Counted from the stretch's first letter, positions 1 to 7,385 are shown. The stretch is 7,907 bases of DNA from an uncultured Lachnospiraceae bacterium (GCA_948438565.1 CAOJLW010000104.1:1-7907), one strand, 5' to 3'. Notes: generated by a model from the sequence alone, not told the origin. Program-made: numbers and translations.

Positions 1-42
1 AAAAATGGAGCGTTGCTCCATAGATGATCACTCATCTATTTT
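1..42. terminator. Two abutting hairpins, probable terminator region
   Basis: Two perfect inverted repeats lie side by side. The first is ATGGAGC-GTT-GCTCCAT at 5-21 (7 bp stem, 3 nt loop); the second is ATAGATGA-TCAC-TCATCTAT at 20-39 (8 bp stem, 4 nt loop). Read on the plus strand, the second is followed by TTTT (39-42); read on the minus strand, the first is followed by a run of five T (complement of 1-5). This resembles a bidirectional intrinsic terminator closing a gene to the left of the window and protecting the promoter at 64-92. The stems are short and the second is AT-rich, so operator or other regulatory use cannot be excluded. Confidence 0.45.
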
Positions 43-63
43 GCGACGCCCCCTTCTTTTTTC

Positions 64-92
64 TTGACAAACCTTTTAAGATCCGATAAAAT
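64..92 (+). promoter_or_regulatory. Sigma-A-type promoter of the marR-MATE unit
   Basis: A perfect -35 box TTGACA (64-69) is separated by exactly 17 bp from TAAAAT (87-92), five of six matches to the -10 consensus. Transcription would start near 99-100, about 30 nt before the MarR start codon, leaving room for the ribosome binding site GAGAGAGG at 116-123. Short symmetrical or repeated elements around the -10 box (TTTTA at 74-78 against TAAAA at 87-91; TCCGATAA at 82-89 and TCCGAAAT at 100-107) could serve as an autoregulatory MarR operator, but they are weak and this is only a suggestion. Confidence 0.75.
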
Positions 93-130
93 TCAAATGT
101 CCGAAATCGTACAATGAGAGAGGCGTAGGT

Positions 131-568
131 ATGGAATATCCAAAAGTAAAAAGATGGAATTTTTTGATGAATGAGATTGAGGCTATTTATCATGATGCAG
201 CTGTGCGCATGGGGATTTCCGATAGCGTGCAAAGCATTTTGTATACGATTTGCGTAAGCGGGGATCGCTGTCTGCAAAGCGATATTTATAAACAAATCGG
301 CAGCAGCAGGCAGACGATCAATTCTGCGATACGCAAATTGGAAAAAGAGGGCGTCGTATATTTGGAAAAAGGCCGCGGTCGGAATACGGTGGTATGCCTG
401 ACGGAAAAGGGAAGGGCAATGGCCGATGAAAAGGCCCGTCCTATTTTAGAGGCGGAAAACGAAATATTTGAGGAGTGGTCGCCGGAAGAATTCCGTGTCT
501 ATCTGGAATTGACAGAGAAATACCGGGATGCCTTCAAACAAAAACTAAGGGTGTTTGCGGATAAATAA
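131..568 (+). CDS. MarR-family transcriptional regulator
   Basis: A 145-residue cytoplasmic DNA-binding protein of normal MarR length. Helices at about 10-28 and 105-140 should form the dimer interface; the winged helix-turn-helix spans about 33-95, with the recognition helix in SSRQTINSAIRKLEKEG (58-74) and the wing following it (LEKGRGRN, 78-85, then VVCLTEKG at 87-94). The ATG at 131 is preferred over Met13 because GAGAGAGG (116-123) sits 7 nt upstream. The gene is first in a unit with the MATE transporter, 12 bp downstream, behind a strong promoter. By analogy with MepR/MepA of Staphylococcus aureus, the inference is that it represses its own promoter and the efflux gene until a drug-like ligand binds. 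The ligand cannot be read from sequence. Confidence 0.9.
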   Translation: MEYPKVKRWNFLMNEIEAIYHDAAVRMGISDSVQSILYTICVSGDRCLQSDIYKQIGSSRQTINSAIRKLEKEGVVYLEKGRGRNTVVCLTEKGRAMADEKARPILEAENEIFEEWSPEEFRVYLELTEKYRDAFKQKLRVFADK

Positions 569-580
569 CAGGAGGTAACG

Positions 581-1912
581 ATGATTCAGGCATTAGATAG
601 GGATATTTCTTATGGGATGCTGATTCGGTTTGCATTGCCGACGATTGCATCCAATATTTTTATGAGTATTTATACGGCGGTAGACGGAATGTTTGTTGCC
701 CGGCTGGTAGGGCAGGAGGCTCTATCAGCTGTCAATATCGTGATGCCATTGCTTGTGCTGTCGATGGCAATCGGCACGATGATCGGATCCGGTGGAACGG
801 CGCTGGTAGCTAAGAAGCTTGGAGAGGGAAAGAGCCGGGAAGCGAAAGAGAATTTTACTCTTTTGGCCGTAACGGCGACGATTTTTAGCATAGTCTTATG
901 TCTATTGGGTCTTGCGGCTTTAAATCCGTTGCTGCATATTTTAGGGGCGGACAGTTCGTTGATGGCGTATTGCCGTCAATATGCGATCCCGTCCCTAATT
1001 ATGATTCCATTTACTATTTTTGGCATGATTTTTCAAATGGCGTTTATTACCGTAGGCAAATCGCATTGGGGATTGATCGCTTCCGTAGTGGGCGGCGTTT
1101 CCAATATGCTGTTGGATTATCTTTTTATCGGCGTTTGGGAATGGGGCGTTGCAGGGGCGGCGATTGCGACAGGGATTGGCTTTTCCATTCCAAGCGCAAT
1201 TGGATTAGTATATTTTGCAACCCAGAGAAAAGAGATCCTTTGTTTTGTAAAACCGAAGATGGATGTTTATGTGATTGCAAAAAGCTGTTCGAACGGCGCG
1301 TCAGAAATGGTGTCTACCCTGGCGGTTAGCGTGGTTATGGTCGTATTTAATAATGTTCTGATGCGTCTTGCCGGTTCCGAGGGTGTGGCGGCCATCACGA
1401 TTATTATGTATGCGCAGTCTATTTTGTCGGCGGCCTATACGGGTTATGCTTTTGGCGTATCCCCGGTTATCAGCTTTAATTATGGGAAGCGGGATGAAAA
1501 GCGTTTGAAAAAGATTTTTTCCATCAGTATACGGACCATTTTATGCGTTGGCGTCAGTGTTTTTTGCATAGGCTGGATTTGCGCCGGATGGATGGTTGGT
1601 ATTTTTGTGTCGCGAGGGACGCCGGTTTTTCAGATGGCATATCATGGATATCGCATATATTCGGTCTGCTTTTTGATGGTAGGCGTCAATGTGTTTGCCT
1701 CTGCTATGTTTACGGCGTTTTCGGACGGGAAAGTTTCGGCAATCCTGTCTTTTTTCCGCACGCTGGTTTTTGAAATCTTAGCGGTTTTGCTGATTCCGAT
1801 ATGTTTGGGGTTGGATGGCGTATGGCTTTCGATTCCGATTGCGGAAGCGATGAGCATTTGCTTGAGCGTCTATTTTTTTCAAAAGAAAAAAAGCGTTTAT
1901 CACTATGCGTAA
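581..1912 (+). CDS. MATE-family multidrug efflux transporter (MepA-like)
   Basis: A 443-residue polytopic membrane protein of the usual MATE length, with two MatE repeats (about 15-175 and 235-400) and about 12 predicted transmembrane segments. Family hallmarks are visible: the TM1 stretch containing Asp35 in TAVDGMFVARLVG (32-44), and the GSGGTALVAKKLGEGK segment (69-84) between early helices, typical of the DinF/MepA branch. The second repeat contains the matching YAFGVSPVISFNYGKR segment. It should export cationic drugs or metabolites in exchange for Na+ or H+; the substrate is unknown. AGGAGGT at 570-576 gives a strong ribosome binding site just before the ATG. It follows the MarR gene by 12 bp, so the two are almost certainly co-transcribed. 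No frameshift or truncation is seen and no clear terminator follows. Confidence 0.96.
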   Translation: MIQALDRDISYGMLIRFALPTIASNIFMSIYTAVDGMFVARLVGQEALSAVNIVMPLLVLSMAIGTMIGSGGTALVAKKLGEGKSREAKENFTLLAVTATIFSIVLCLLGLAALNPLLHILGADSSLMAYCRQYAIPSLIMIPFTIFGMIFQMAFITVGKSHWGLIASVVGGVSNMLLDYLFIGVWEWGVAGAAIATGIGFSIPSAIGLVYFATQRKEILCFVKPKMDVYVIAKSCSNGASEMVSTLAVSVVMVVFNNVLMRLAGSEGVAAITIIMYAQSILSAAYTGYAFGVSPVISFNYGKRDEKRLKKIFSISIRTILCVGVSVFCIGWICAGWMVGIFVSRGTPVFQMAYHGYRIYSVCFLMVGVNVFASAMFTAFSDGKVSAILSFFRTLVFEILAVLLIPICLGLDGVWLSIPIAEAMSICLSVYFFQKKKSVYHYA

Positions 1913-1915
1913 TTC

Positions 1916-1944
1916 TTGCTAAAATAAGGCGAATATATTACACT
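1916..1944 (+). promoter_or_regulatory. Candidate weak promoter for the jetABC operon
   Basis: In the 73 bp gap between the MATE gene and jetA, TTGCTA (1916-1921, four of six) and TACACT (1939-1944, four of six) are spaced by 17 bp. The stretch is AT-rich, unlike the flanking genes. The gap also contains the palindrome TACGCGTA (1959-1966), placed between the putative start site and the ribosome binding site GGAGGGG (1974-1980). No hairpin plus T-run is seen, so readthrough from the efflux unit is an alternative or additional source of jet transcripts. Confidence 0.3.
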
Positions 1945-1985
1945 ACAACAAACGCAAGTACGCGTATGTCTTTGGAGGGGAGCCA

Positions 1986-3392
1986 ATGAAAAATTTATTT
2001 GACGCAGTTCCGTCCTGTTTTTTTAATTGTCTTTCCGGCGCCAGTCACAATCGTATCTATGCCGATTGCCTGCAGGTGATCTATGCCCAATATGATCGGG
2101 AGATTTCCTATCGTATTCCTAGAAACCGTATTCGGGATGCTCTGGCGGCTTATTTGTTGGAAAATCATATAGAATCCGTGGAGGATGAAGCGGAATTAAA
2201 TGACGCCAAATCTTATAATGATTTGGCGGGCGGGATTATCCGGCGTTTTTGTGAGACAGAAATTGGCTGGCTGGAAGAGGACAGTGATGAGTCGACCTAT
2301 GAAAAGCAAATTATTATGACAGAAGCCGGTATCCTGTTGGCGGAATTTTTGCAGGGGTTGATCAAACCGGAGCGCGAAGAATTTTCAAGCTATATCTATA
2401 ATATTTACAATATCCTGCGTAATGAGGAGCAATGGAGCCAAAATCCTTACGTCGATTGCCTGAAAAATATTTACCGGAACGCCAGGCTGCTTTCAAAAGC
2501 GCTAAAAAGGCTGTCTACGTTTATCAAAAGGATTATTGAACGGATGGTGCGGGAAGAAACGTTGGAAAGCCTGACAGAAAACATTTTGGAATATTGCGGG
2601 GGAAACTTTATCCGGGAATATGAAAGGCTGACCAAACAGCAAAATATCCATTTATACCGCTCTTATATAAAGTCCAGATTGGATTATATGCAGTCAGACG
2701 AGCGCTTGTCAAAACAGTTGTTGGCAGGCTGCGCCGCCGAAGAAGAGATTCGAACAGAGGACGCCGCCGAACGTGTGGCGGATATGCTACAGGCTGCGAA
2801 GCGTTTTTTGTCCTATGATTACGATCGCATTATGCAGGATATTAAGCACAAGATCAATTTATATTTTCAAATTGCAGTCGGACGCGCCCGTTTTTTAAGA
2901 AACCATGAAAATGATATTCGTGGGAATGTGGAACAGACGATACGTTATATAGTTGAAGAGATGGAAGCAATCGGCTGGAAGGACGAGCTGCCAAAAGAGA
3001 TGCAGGAGATGTTTTTGCTTGAAAAAAATGAGTTTATAGACGCCGGTTCCCTGCGTTTTCCGAGGAAAAGTCAGACTGTCAAGGAAGAGACCGTCGTGCC
3101 GTTTGCGCTTATGACGGATGACGATATCGAAAAAGCCAGGCAGGCGCATACATCAGAAGCGTATAACCCGTATGCAAAAGAAAAAATGAAGGCCTATTTG
3201 GATCGGATTATGGCGGGAAAACAAACCATTCGGGATGAAGAAATACCGATTGCAGGGAAGCGGGATCTGCTGTGTGTTTTATCCGCCGTCGCCTATGGAA
3301 AAGAAAACGGCTATTTGGTTCGCCTGTTGGACGGCTACCGGGAGATCGGACAGATGCGGCTGCGGAAATTTGAAATTACCAGGGAGGGATGA
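1986..3392 (+). CDS. Wadjet system JetA, kleisin-like subunit (DUF5716-type)
   Basis: A 468-residue, mainly alpha-helical soluble protein. Its N-terminus (MKNLFDAVPSCFFNCLSG, then IYADCLQVIYAQYDREISY at about 24-43) and its position directly before a DUF4194 gene and an SMC-like ATPase match JetA of Wadjet, most like the Clostridia type II JetA (DUF5716). JetA corresponds to MksF/EptA: a kleisin that bridges the two JetC heads and binds the JetB dimer. A winged-helix-like segment occupies about 22-65, long charged helices about 100-360, and a second compact domain about 420-465, which would contact the opposite head. The start is supported by GGAGGGG (1974-1980). The stop codon overlaps an ATG of the next frame. 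Assignment is from recall of family features plus context; the DUF number and subtype are the less certain parts. Confidence 0.84.
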   Translation: MKNLFDAVPSCFFNCLSGASHNRIYADCLQVIYAQYDREISYRIPRNRIRDALAAYLLENHIESVEDEAELNDAKSYNDLAGGIIRRFCETEIGWLEEDSDESTYEKQIIMTEAGILLAEFLQGLIKPEREEFSSYIYNIYNILRNEEQWSQNPYVDCLKNIYRNARLLSKALKRLSTFIKRIIERMVREETLESLTENILEYCGGNFIREYERLTKQQNIHLYRSYIKSRLDYMQSDERLSKQLLAGCAAEEEIRTEDAAERVADMLQAAKRFLSYDYDRIMQDIKHKINLYFQIAVGRARFLRNHENDIRGNVEQTIRYIVEEMEAIGWKDELPKEMQEMFLLEKNEFIDAGSLRFPRKSQTVKEETVVPFALMTDDDIEKARQAHTSEAYNPYAKEKMKAYLDRIMAGKQTIRDEEIPIAGKRDLLCVLSAVAYGKENGYLVRLLDGYREIGQMRLRKFEITREG

Positions 3393-3394
3393 CA

Positions 3395-4039
3395 ATGGGG
3401 ATGGAAGAATATTGGGATAATTTTACTTCTTTGGAAAGGGATTTATTTCAAAAATCCTGCCGGCGTCTTTTGAAAGCTACCTTTATTGTCCGTGAAAAGG
3501 ATGAAGATCATAAAAAAGCATATTATTTTATATCCAAAAAACCGGAGCCGTTTTCGCTGTATTTTGGTTATATTGGATTTGACGTCGTAATCGACCGCGA
3601 GAACGGCGTTATTATGCTGCGCAATTGTGCGGATGCAGGGGAAAACGGAAAAATACAGGCCAACCGCCTGTCGTTGAAAAAAGCGGAAAGCATTGTGCTA
3701 TGCTGCTTGTGGACGCTGTATATCGATCAGATACGATCCGGCAGCCTGGCGCAGCCTATTGTAGCGTCGGTTGCAGATTTGCGGTTTGAATTGGAAAAAT
3801 ACGGTGTGCGCGATCAGATTGATAAAAGTGCGATGGCCGGTATGTTAAGCCTTTTTTCCCGATTTAATCTGATTGACGTCAAAGGAAAGCTGGGCGATAC
3901 GGATTGTCTGGTGCGTCTGTACCCGTCCTTACAGTTTGCGTTTGATATGGACGAGTTTCAGCGTTTTGCCGAGGCGGCTAAAAGGAGGATGCTTGAGGGT
4001 GGCATGGAATCAGGCGGGGGGGAAGATGCCGATGAATAG
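3395..4039 (+). CDS. Wadjet system JetB, KITE-like subunit (DUF4194)
   Basis: A 214-residue soluble protein of usual JetB length (about 200). The N-terminal half shows the DUF4194 pattern LLKATFIVREKDEDHKKAYY followed by YFGYIGFDVVIDRENGVI; the second half begins LSLKKAESIVLCCLWTLYID and contains winged-helix-like strands to about residue 190. It corresponds to MksE/EptB, the winged-helix KITE dimer that binds the JetA kleisin and DNA. Start choice: an ATG at 3389 overlaps the jetA stop as ATGA but abuts the GGGAGGG motif (3382-3388) with no spacer; the ATG at 3395 has proper spacing and is preferred (a third in-frame ATG is at 3401). The C-terminus is a glycine-rich, acidic tail (GGGEDADE) produced by the G-run that may serve as the jetC ribosome binding site, so the tail is probably constrained by the overlap. 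Confidence 0.86.
   Translation: MGMEEYWDNFTSLERDLFQKSCRRLLKATFIVREKDEDHKKAYYFISKKPEPFSLYFGYIGFDVVIDRENGVIMLRNCADAGENGKIQANRLSLKKAESIVLCCLWTLYIDQIRSGSLAQPIVASVADLRFELEKYGVRDQIDKSAMAGMLSLFSRFNLIDVKGKLGDTDCLVRLYPSLQFAFDMDEFQRFAEAAKRRMLEGGMESGGGEDADE
3983..4031 (+). promoter_or_regulatory. Translation initiation region of jetC inside jetB
   Basis: Two possible ribosome binding sites lie in the last codons of jetB. AGGAGG (3983-3988) is a perfect Shine-Dalgarno core; in the jetC frame it is followed by TTG at 3993 (4 nt) and GTG at 3999 (10 nt). A run of seven G followed by AAG (4016-4025) lies 9 nt before ATG 4032 and 3 nt before ATG 4026. Both arrangements give translational coupling between jetB and jetC. 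The ATG at 4032 fits the expected short N-terminus of the family best, but the stronger binding site points to GTG 3999. Confidence 0.45.
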
Positions 4040-7000
4040 AAAAACAGCTACCAGGCTGCTGCTGGTGCAGTGGTCCAGATTTCAAAATGTCTGTATGGAT
4101 TTAGAAGGATCTACGTTGTTTACCGGGGTAAACGGCAGCGGAAAATCCACGGTTTTGGACGCCATGACCTATCTGCTGACGGGCAATACGCAATTTAATA
4201 AAGCTGCAAAGGATCGCGATCGTACCGTATTGGCATATGTCAGGGGAGATACAAAAAGCAATGGAGCCGCCCGGTATTTGCGAGATGGGGAAATAGTGAG
4301 CTATATTGCGATGGAATTTGATTCGCCCACGGACAATACCCGGTTTGTGGCAGGCGTTTGCATTGAATCAGCCAATGAAGCGGCGCAGAAAAGCAGTTGG
4401 TTTTTATGTCGTGACGCCACAATCGAACAGATAAATTTTACAAAAAAAGACAAAGAATTTTTAAAAATTACGCCGAAAGGGGAGTTGGCGGCAGACGGAC
4501 GACGCTTAAAGCCTTCTGATTTTTTGGGAAGGGAGCGGGGCGTGGAACAAGTTCTGCGGGCCTTGGGACTGCGCTGCGATGCGGCGACATACCGATCAAA
4601 GCTGTTAAAAATGATGGCGTTTCGGCCGGAAAATAATATCGGGCAGTTTATCCAGGAATGTGTCTTAGAAGCGGGCAAGGTGGAATCGCTAAAAGAGCTG
4701 CGGGAGCAAAGGCGCCGGTTTGAGCAGATCCGGGAGTTATTCCAAAACCTGCAAAAGAGCAAACAGGCTTTGGAGACAGTCGAGAAAAAAAGCGGGGACT
4801 ATGAAAGGGCGCGCCGGGAGTTTGATTTGCGCAGTCTGATGGCCTGCTATCAGCAGCTTTGCGGGAAACAAGAGGAAGAACGGCGGATTCAATTACGAAT
4901 CGAAGCGTTAATACAGAAAAAGGAAAACTTAAAGCGGGAAAAACAAGAGCTGGACGAACAGTGCCAGGCTGCGGGCGAACGATACCGGATTGCGGAGAAT
5001 CAAACGACGTTTTGTGGAATGCAGGATAGCTTAAATGTGATGATGCGCAGGTGGGAGGAATTAGAGGATAAAGCTTTGAAAGCCAAAGAAAAGCTAAAGC
5101 GTTTGCAAGGTCTGCAAGCACAGCTTGTCGATCTGCTGACATGGTTAGATGACGGCGCTCGGTTGGATGAGAATCAAAAGCATTGTCTGTGCAGCCTGGC
5201 GGATGCCAGCGTGGCTGTTGGCGACAAAACGAATGTGTTTTTGCGCTGCGCGGCATTGGCGGAGCAAAAAAGCCGGAGTCTGGAAGAAGATGAGGTGCAT
5301 TGCAGGGATCGGATGGCAAAACAAAACGAGGAAGCTGCCCAGCTGGAAGATACGGTAAAACAGTTGATGGCCAATCGAATGGTATTTCCAAAAGAAGTGG
5401 AAACGGCCAAACAAGTTTTGCAAAAAGAACTGGACAAAGCCGGGATCCGGACCGAAGTCCGCTTTTTCGCGGAACTGGTGCAAAATGTGCGCGACGCTAA
5501 ATGGCGTGCGGCTATGGAGACATTTTTGGGCAGAAGGCGTTTTTTTCTTATTATAGATGAGAAATATACCAAACAGACAATGGAAATCATAGAACGAAAA
5601 AAACTGTATGCACTGCACCTGGTGATGGCCGATCAATTGCCGGATGCGCCAATTGCGGCGGGTTCGGCGGCCGAGGCGCTTGTAATTCCAAATCCGGCGG
5701 CCAGAAAATATGCGAATTATCTGTTAAATGGCATTCGTCTGTGCAGTGATCTGGAAGAGCTGCGCCGTTACCCTAAAGGCGGCCTGATGCAAAACGGGAT
5801 GCTGGCAAAAAGCTATGCCATATCCCGTATGGACATCCGAAAAACAGAATTCTGTCTGGGAGAAGAAGCGATCCAATTAAAGCTTCAACAGGCGTTTGCG
5901 CAAAAAGAGAAACAGGCGGACGCTCTGAAATTATGTCGTGAAAGCTTAAGCCAGATAGCGGCCAAGAGAAAAGCGTTATCGCAGGTGGATTGGAATATCA
6001 GCCATTATGATTTTCAGGCGGCGTCCGCATTAGAGGATTTTGCGGCCAAGAGCGCGAAAATTGCCGGCGATATAGAAAAAATTCGGGATAACCCGGATTT
6101 TATGGCCGTTTTGCAAGAACAAAAAGATGCGAAACAAGAATATGAGTCCGTTCGGGAAGCGCTCGATTGTATGAATCGGCAAATTGGAGCCTGTGAAAAG
6201 GATGAAGAAAATCAAAAAAATTGTTTAAAAAGCATTGCAGCAGAGCTTTTTACGCTGAAACAGGCATATGAGCAAAAATGTATGGAACATTTAGAATTAC
6301 AAGGTCCCATGCTGGAAGAGTATGAAAAGCGGCGGGCCAAAAAAGGAGATTGGCAGGCGCTTGCGCCCAAAGCCATTCATAATGCAAAACGAGATTTTGA
6401 AGAATGCGTCAAACAATTGGAAAATGCCCAATTGGAATATTGCAGGCTTGCCGAGATGGACATCCATAAACGCGGACCTGCGTATATTCCGTTTTTTCGG
6501 GAAGAGTATAGGAAAGTCGCTAATATCAAAATGGAAGAAGTGCACTGCCGTTTAAAGGAACAGGCTGAAAAGCTGGAAAGCGCGTTTATGAATGATTTTG
6601 TTGCGGAACTCAATGAGACTATTCAGGAAGCAAAGGGGGAAATAGACGCTGTCAACCGGGAACTGCGACGGATTCCGTTTGGGAACGACACCTATCGGTT
6701 TGTTATGAGGGAAAAACCGGATCGGGCGGTGTTTTTCCGGATTTGCCGAAAGCTGGAACATTATATGAATTCGCCGGAAGTCTATATGAATTTTGCAAGG
6801 GACGACGAGGAGATGGAGCGTGACATTCGGGATTTCATGGAAATCATCTTAGACGAGGAAGATGAAACGGAATATACGGATTACCGCAAGTACTTCCTAT
6901 ATGATATGGAGATTTTAAGCAGGCAGGGCGGCAGTGAAATTACAGCGGATCTTTCGAAAAAGCAGGGTTCCGCGAGTAATGGTGAAAAACAGACGCCGTA

Positions 7001-7271
7001 TTTTATTATATTGGCGGCCAGTTTGTTTCAATGTTATCCAAAAGACGTCTGCTGCGCCCGTCTGGCCTTTATTGACGAGGCTTTTTCTGCATTGTCGCGT
7101 GAACGGATTGAACAGATGGTCAGATATTTTGAAGAAAACGGTTTTCAGGTCTTTTATGCCGCCCCGCCGGAAAAAATAAGCAGCATAGGAGCCTATATCC
7201 AGTCCACGGTGAGCCTGGTCATTACGGGGCGGTACACCCATGCGATTGAAGGGTTGGTTCGAGAATATTGA
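4032..7271 (+). CDS. Wadjet system JetC, SMC-like ATPase
   Basis: A 1079-residue SMC-type protein, near the usual JetC/MksB length of about 1,100. In order: N-terminal head with Walker A GVNGSGKST (residues 32-40); first coiled-coil arm, about 220-470, rich in E, K, Q and L; hinge-like globular domain, about 475-600, recognisable from AAMETFLGRRRFFLIID; return coiled coil, about 605-900; C-terminal head with signature motif SNGEKQ (982-987) and Walker B LAFIDEAF (D1015, E1016). The two head halves should form composite ATP sites that power DNA loop extrusion, bridged by JetA and JetB. The reading frame stays open upstream to 3873, but residues from there are not family-like; ATG 4032 gives an 8 nt overlap with jetB. 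The arms are too short for a chromosomal SMC and the gene partners exclude Rad50/SbcC. ATPase motifs are intact, so the complex looks functional. Confidence 0.93.
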   Translation: MNRKTATRLLLVQWSRFQNVCMDLEGSTLFTGVNGSGKSTVLDAMTYLLTGNTQFNKAAKDRDRTVLAYVRGDTKSNGAARYLRDGEIVSYIAMEFDSPTDNTRFVAGVCIESANEAAQKSSWFLCRDATIEQINFTKKDKEFLKITPKGELAADGRRLKPSDFLGRERGVEQVLRALGLRCDAATYRSKLLKMMAFRPENNIGQFIQECVLEAGKVESLKELREQRRRFEQIRELFQNLQKSKQALETVEKKSGDYERARREFDLRSLMACYQQLCGKQEEERRIQLRIEALIQKKENLKREKQELDEQCQAAGERYRIAENQTTFCGMQDSLNVMMRRWEELEDKALKAKEKLKRLQGLQAQLVDLLTWLDDGARLDENQKHCLCSLADASVAVGDKTNVFLRCAALAEQKSRSLEEDEVHCRDRMAKQNEEAAQLEDTVKQLMANRMVFPKEVETAKQVLQKELDKAGIRTEVRFFAELVQNVRDAKWRAAMETFLGRRRFFLIIDEKYTKQTMEIIERKKLYALHLVMADQLPDAPIAAGSAAEALVIPNPAARKYANYLLNGIRLCSDLEELRRYPKGGLMQNGMLAKSYAISRMDIRKTEFCLGEEAIQLKLQQAFAQKEKQADALKLCRESLSQIAAKRKALSQVDWNISHYDFQAASALEDFAAKSAKIAGDIEKIRDNPDFMAVLQEQKDAKQEYESVREALDCMNRQIGACEKDEENQKNCLKSIAAELFTLKQAYEQKCMEHLELQGPMLEEYEKRRAKKGDWQALAPKAIHNAKRDFEECVKQLENAQLEYCRLAEMDIHKRGPAYIPFFREEYRKVANIKMEEVHCRLKEQAEKLESAFMNDFVAELNETIQEAKGEIDAVNRELRRIPFGNDTYRFVMREKPDRAVFFRICRKLEHYMNSPEVYMNFARDDEEMERDIRDFMEIILDEEDETEYTDYRKYFLYDMEILSRQGGSEITADLSKKQGSASNGEKQTPYFIILAASLFQCYPKDVCCARLAFIDEAFSALSRERIEQMVRYFEENGFQVFYAAPPEKISSIGAYIQSTVSLVITGRYTHAIEGLVREY

Positions 7272-7385
7272 TGTCTTGCGCGGGGAAGGCGTATGTGGCT
7301 GTGGCTCGGAAATTCCTCAAAATAAAAATTGTACAGTATCGGCAATTGTGATAGACTAAGAATATATGAAAAAGGAGGAGAGGAT
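7272..7385. other. Short gap after jetC; no jetD present
   Basis: These 114 bp separate jetC from the fucosidase gene. They contain no hairpin with a T-run that would qualify as a good intrinsic terminator, and no recognisable part of a JetD protein. An ATG overlapping the jetC stop (TGATG, 7269-7273) opens a 26-codon frame ending at 7351 whose product resembles nothing I know. The right half holds the promoter and ribosome binding site of the next gene. Confidence 0.6.
7329..7357 (+). promoter_or_regulatory. Candidate promoter of the GH95 gene
   Basis: TTGTAC (7329-7334, three of six matches to the -35 box) is spaced 17 bp from TAGACT (7352-7357, four of six), and the -10 is preceded by TG at 7349-7350, an extended -10 arrangement that can offset a weak -35. 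Transcription would begin near 7364, just ahead of the strong ribosome binding site AAAGGAGG (7371-7378). This suggests the fucosidase gene is expressed separately from jetABC. Confidence 0.42.

Noticed and set aside
898..1329. Plus-strand frame of 143 codons inside the MATE gene
   Set aside because: The MATE frame is continuous with full family features; this alternative is Cys-, Arg- and Gly-rich out-of-frame translation.
3873..4031. Upstream extension of the jetC reading frame to an ATG at 3873
   Set aside because: It would overlap jetB by 167 nt, adds 53 residues with no family-like character, and family members start only a few residues before the KTATRLLL segment.
4648..5391. Open frame of 247 codons on the minus strand inside jetC
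   Set aside because: It lies opposite the well-supported JetC coiled-coil and hinge coding region, is rich in Pro, Ser and Phe as expected of an antisense shadow, and has no family features.
5145..5636. Open frame of 163 codons on the minus strand inside jetC
   Set aside because: It lies opposite the JetC hinge region, overlaps another antisense frame, and shows no domain or convincing ribosome binding site.
4032..7271. JetC read as Rad50/SbcC or chromosomal SMC
   Set aside because: No zinc-hook CxxC motif is visible in the middle, the gene partners are JetA- and JetB-like rather than SbcD or ScpAB, and the N-terminal and Walker B sequences fit the JetC/MksB group better.
7272..7328. Search for an intrinsic terminator after jetC
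   Set aside because: No stem of five or more GC-containing pairs followed by a T-run could be found; the only near-symmetry is the imperfect GGAAATTCC.
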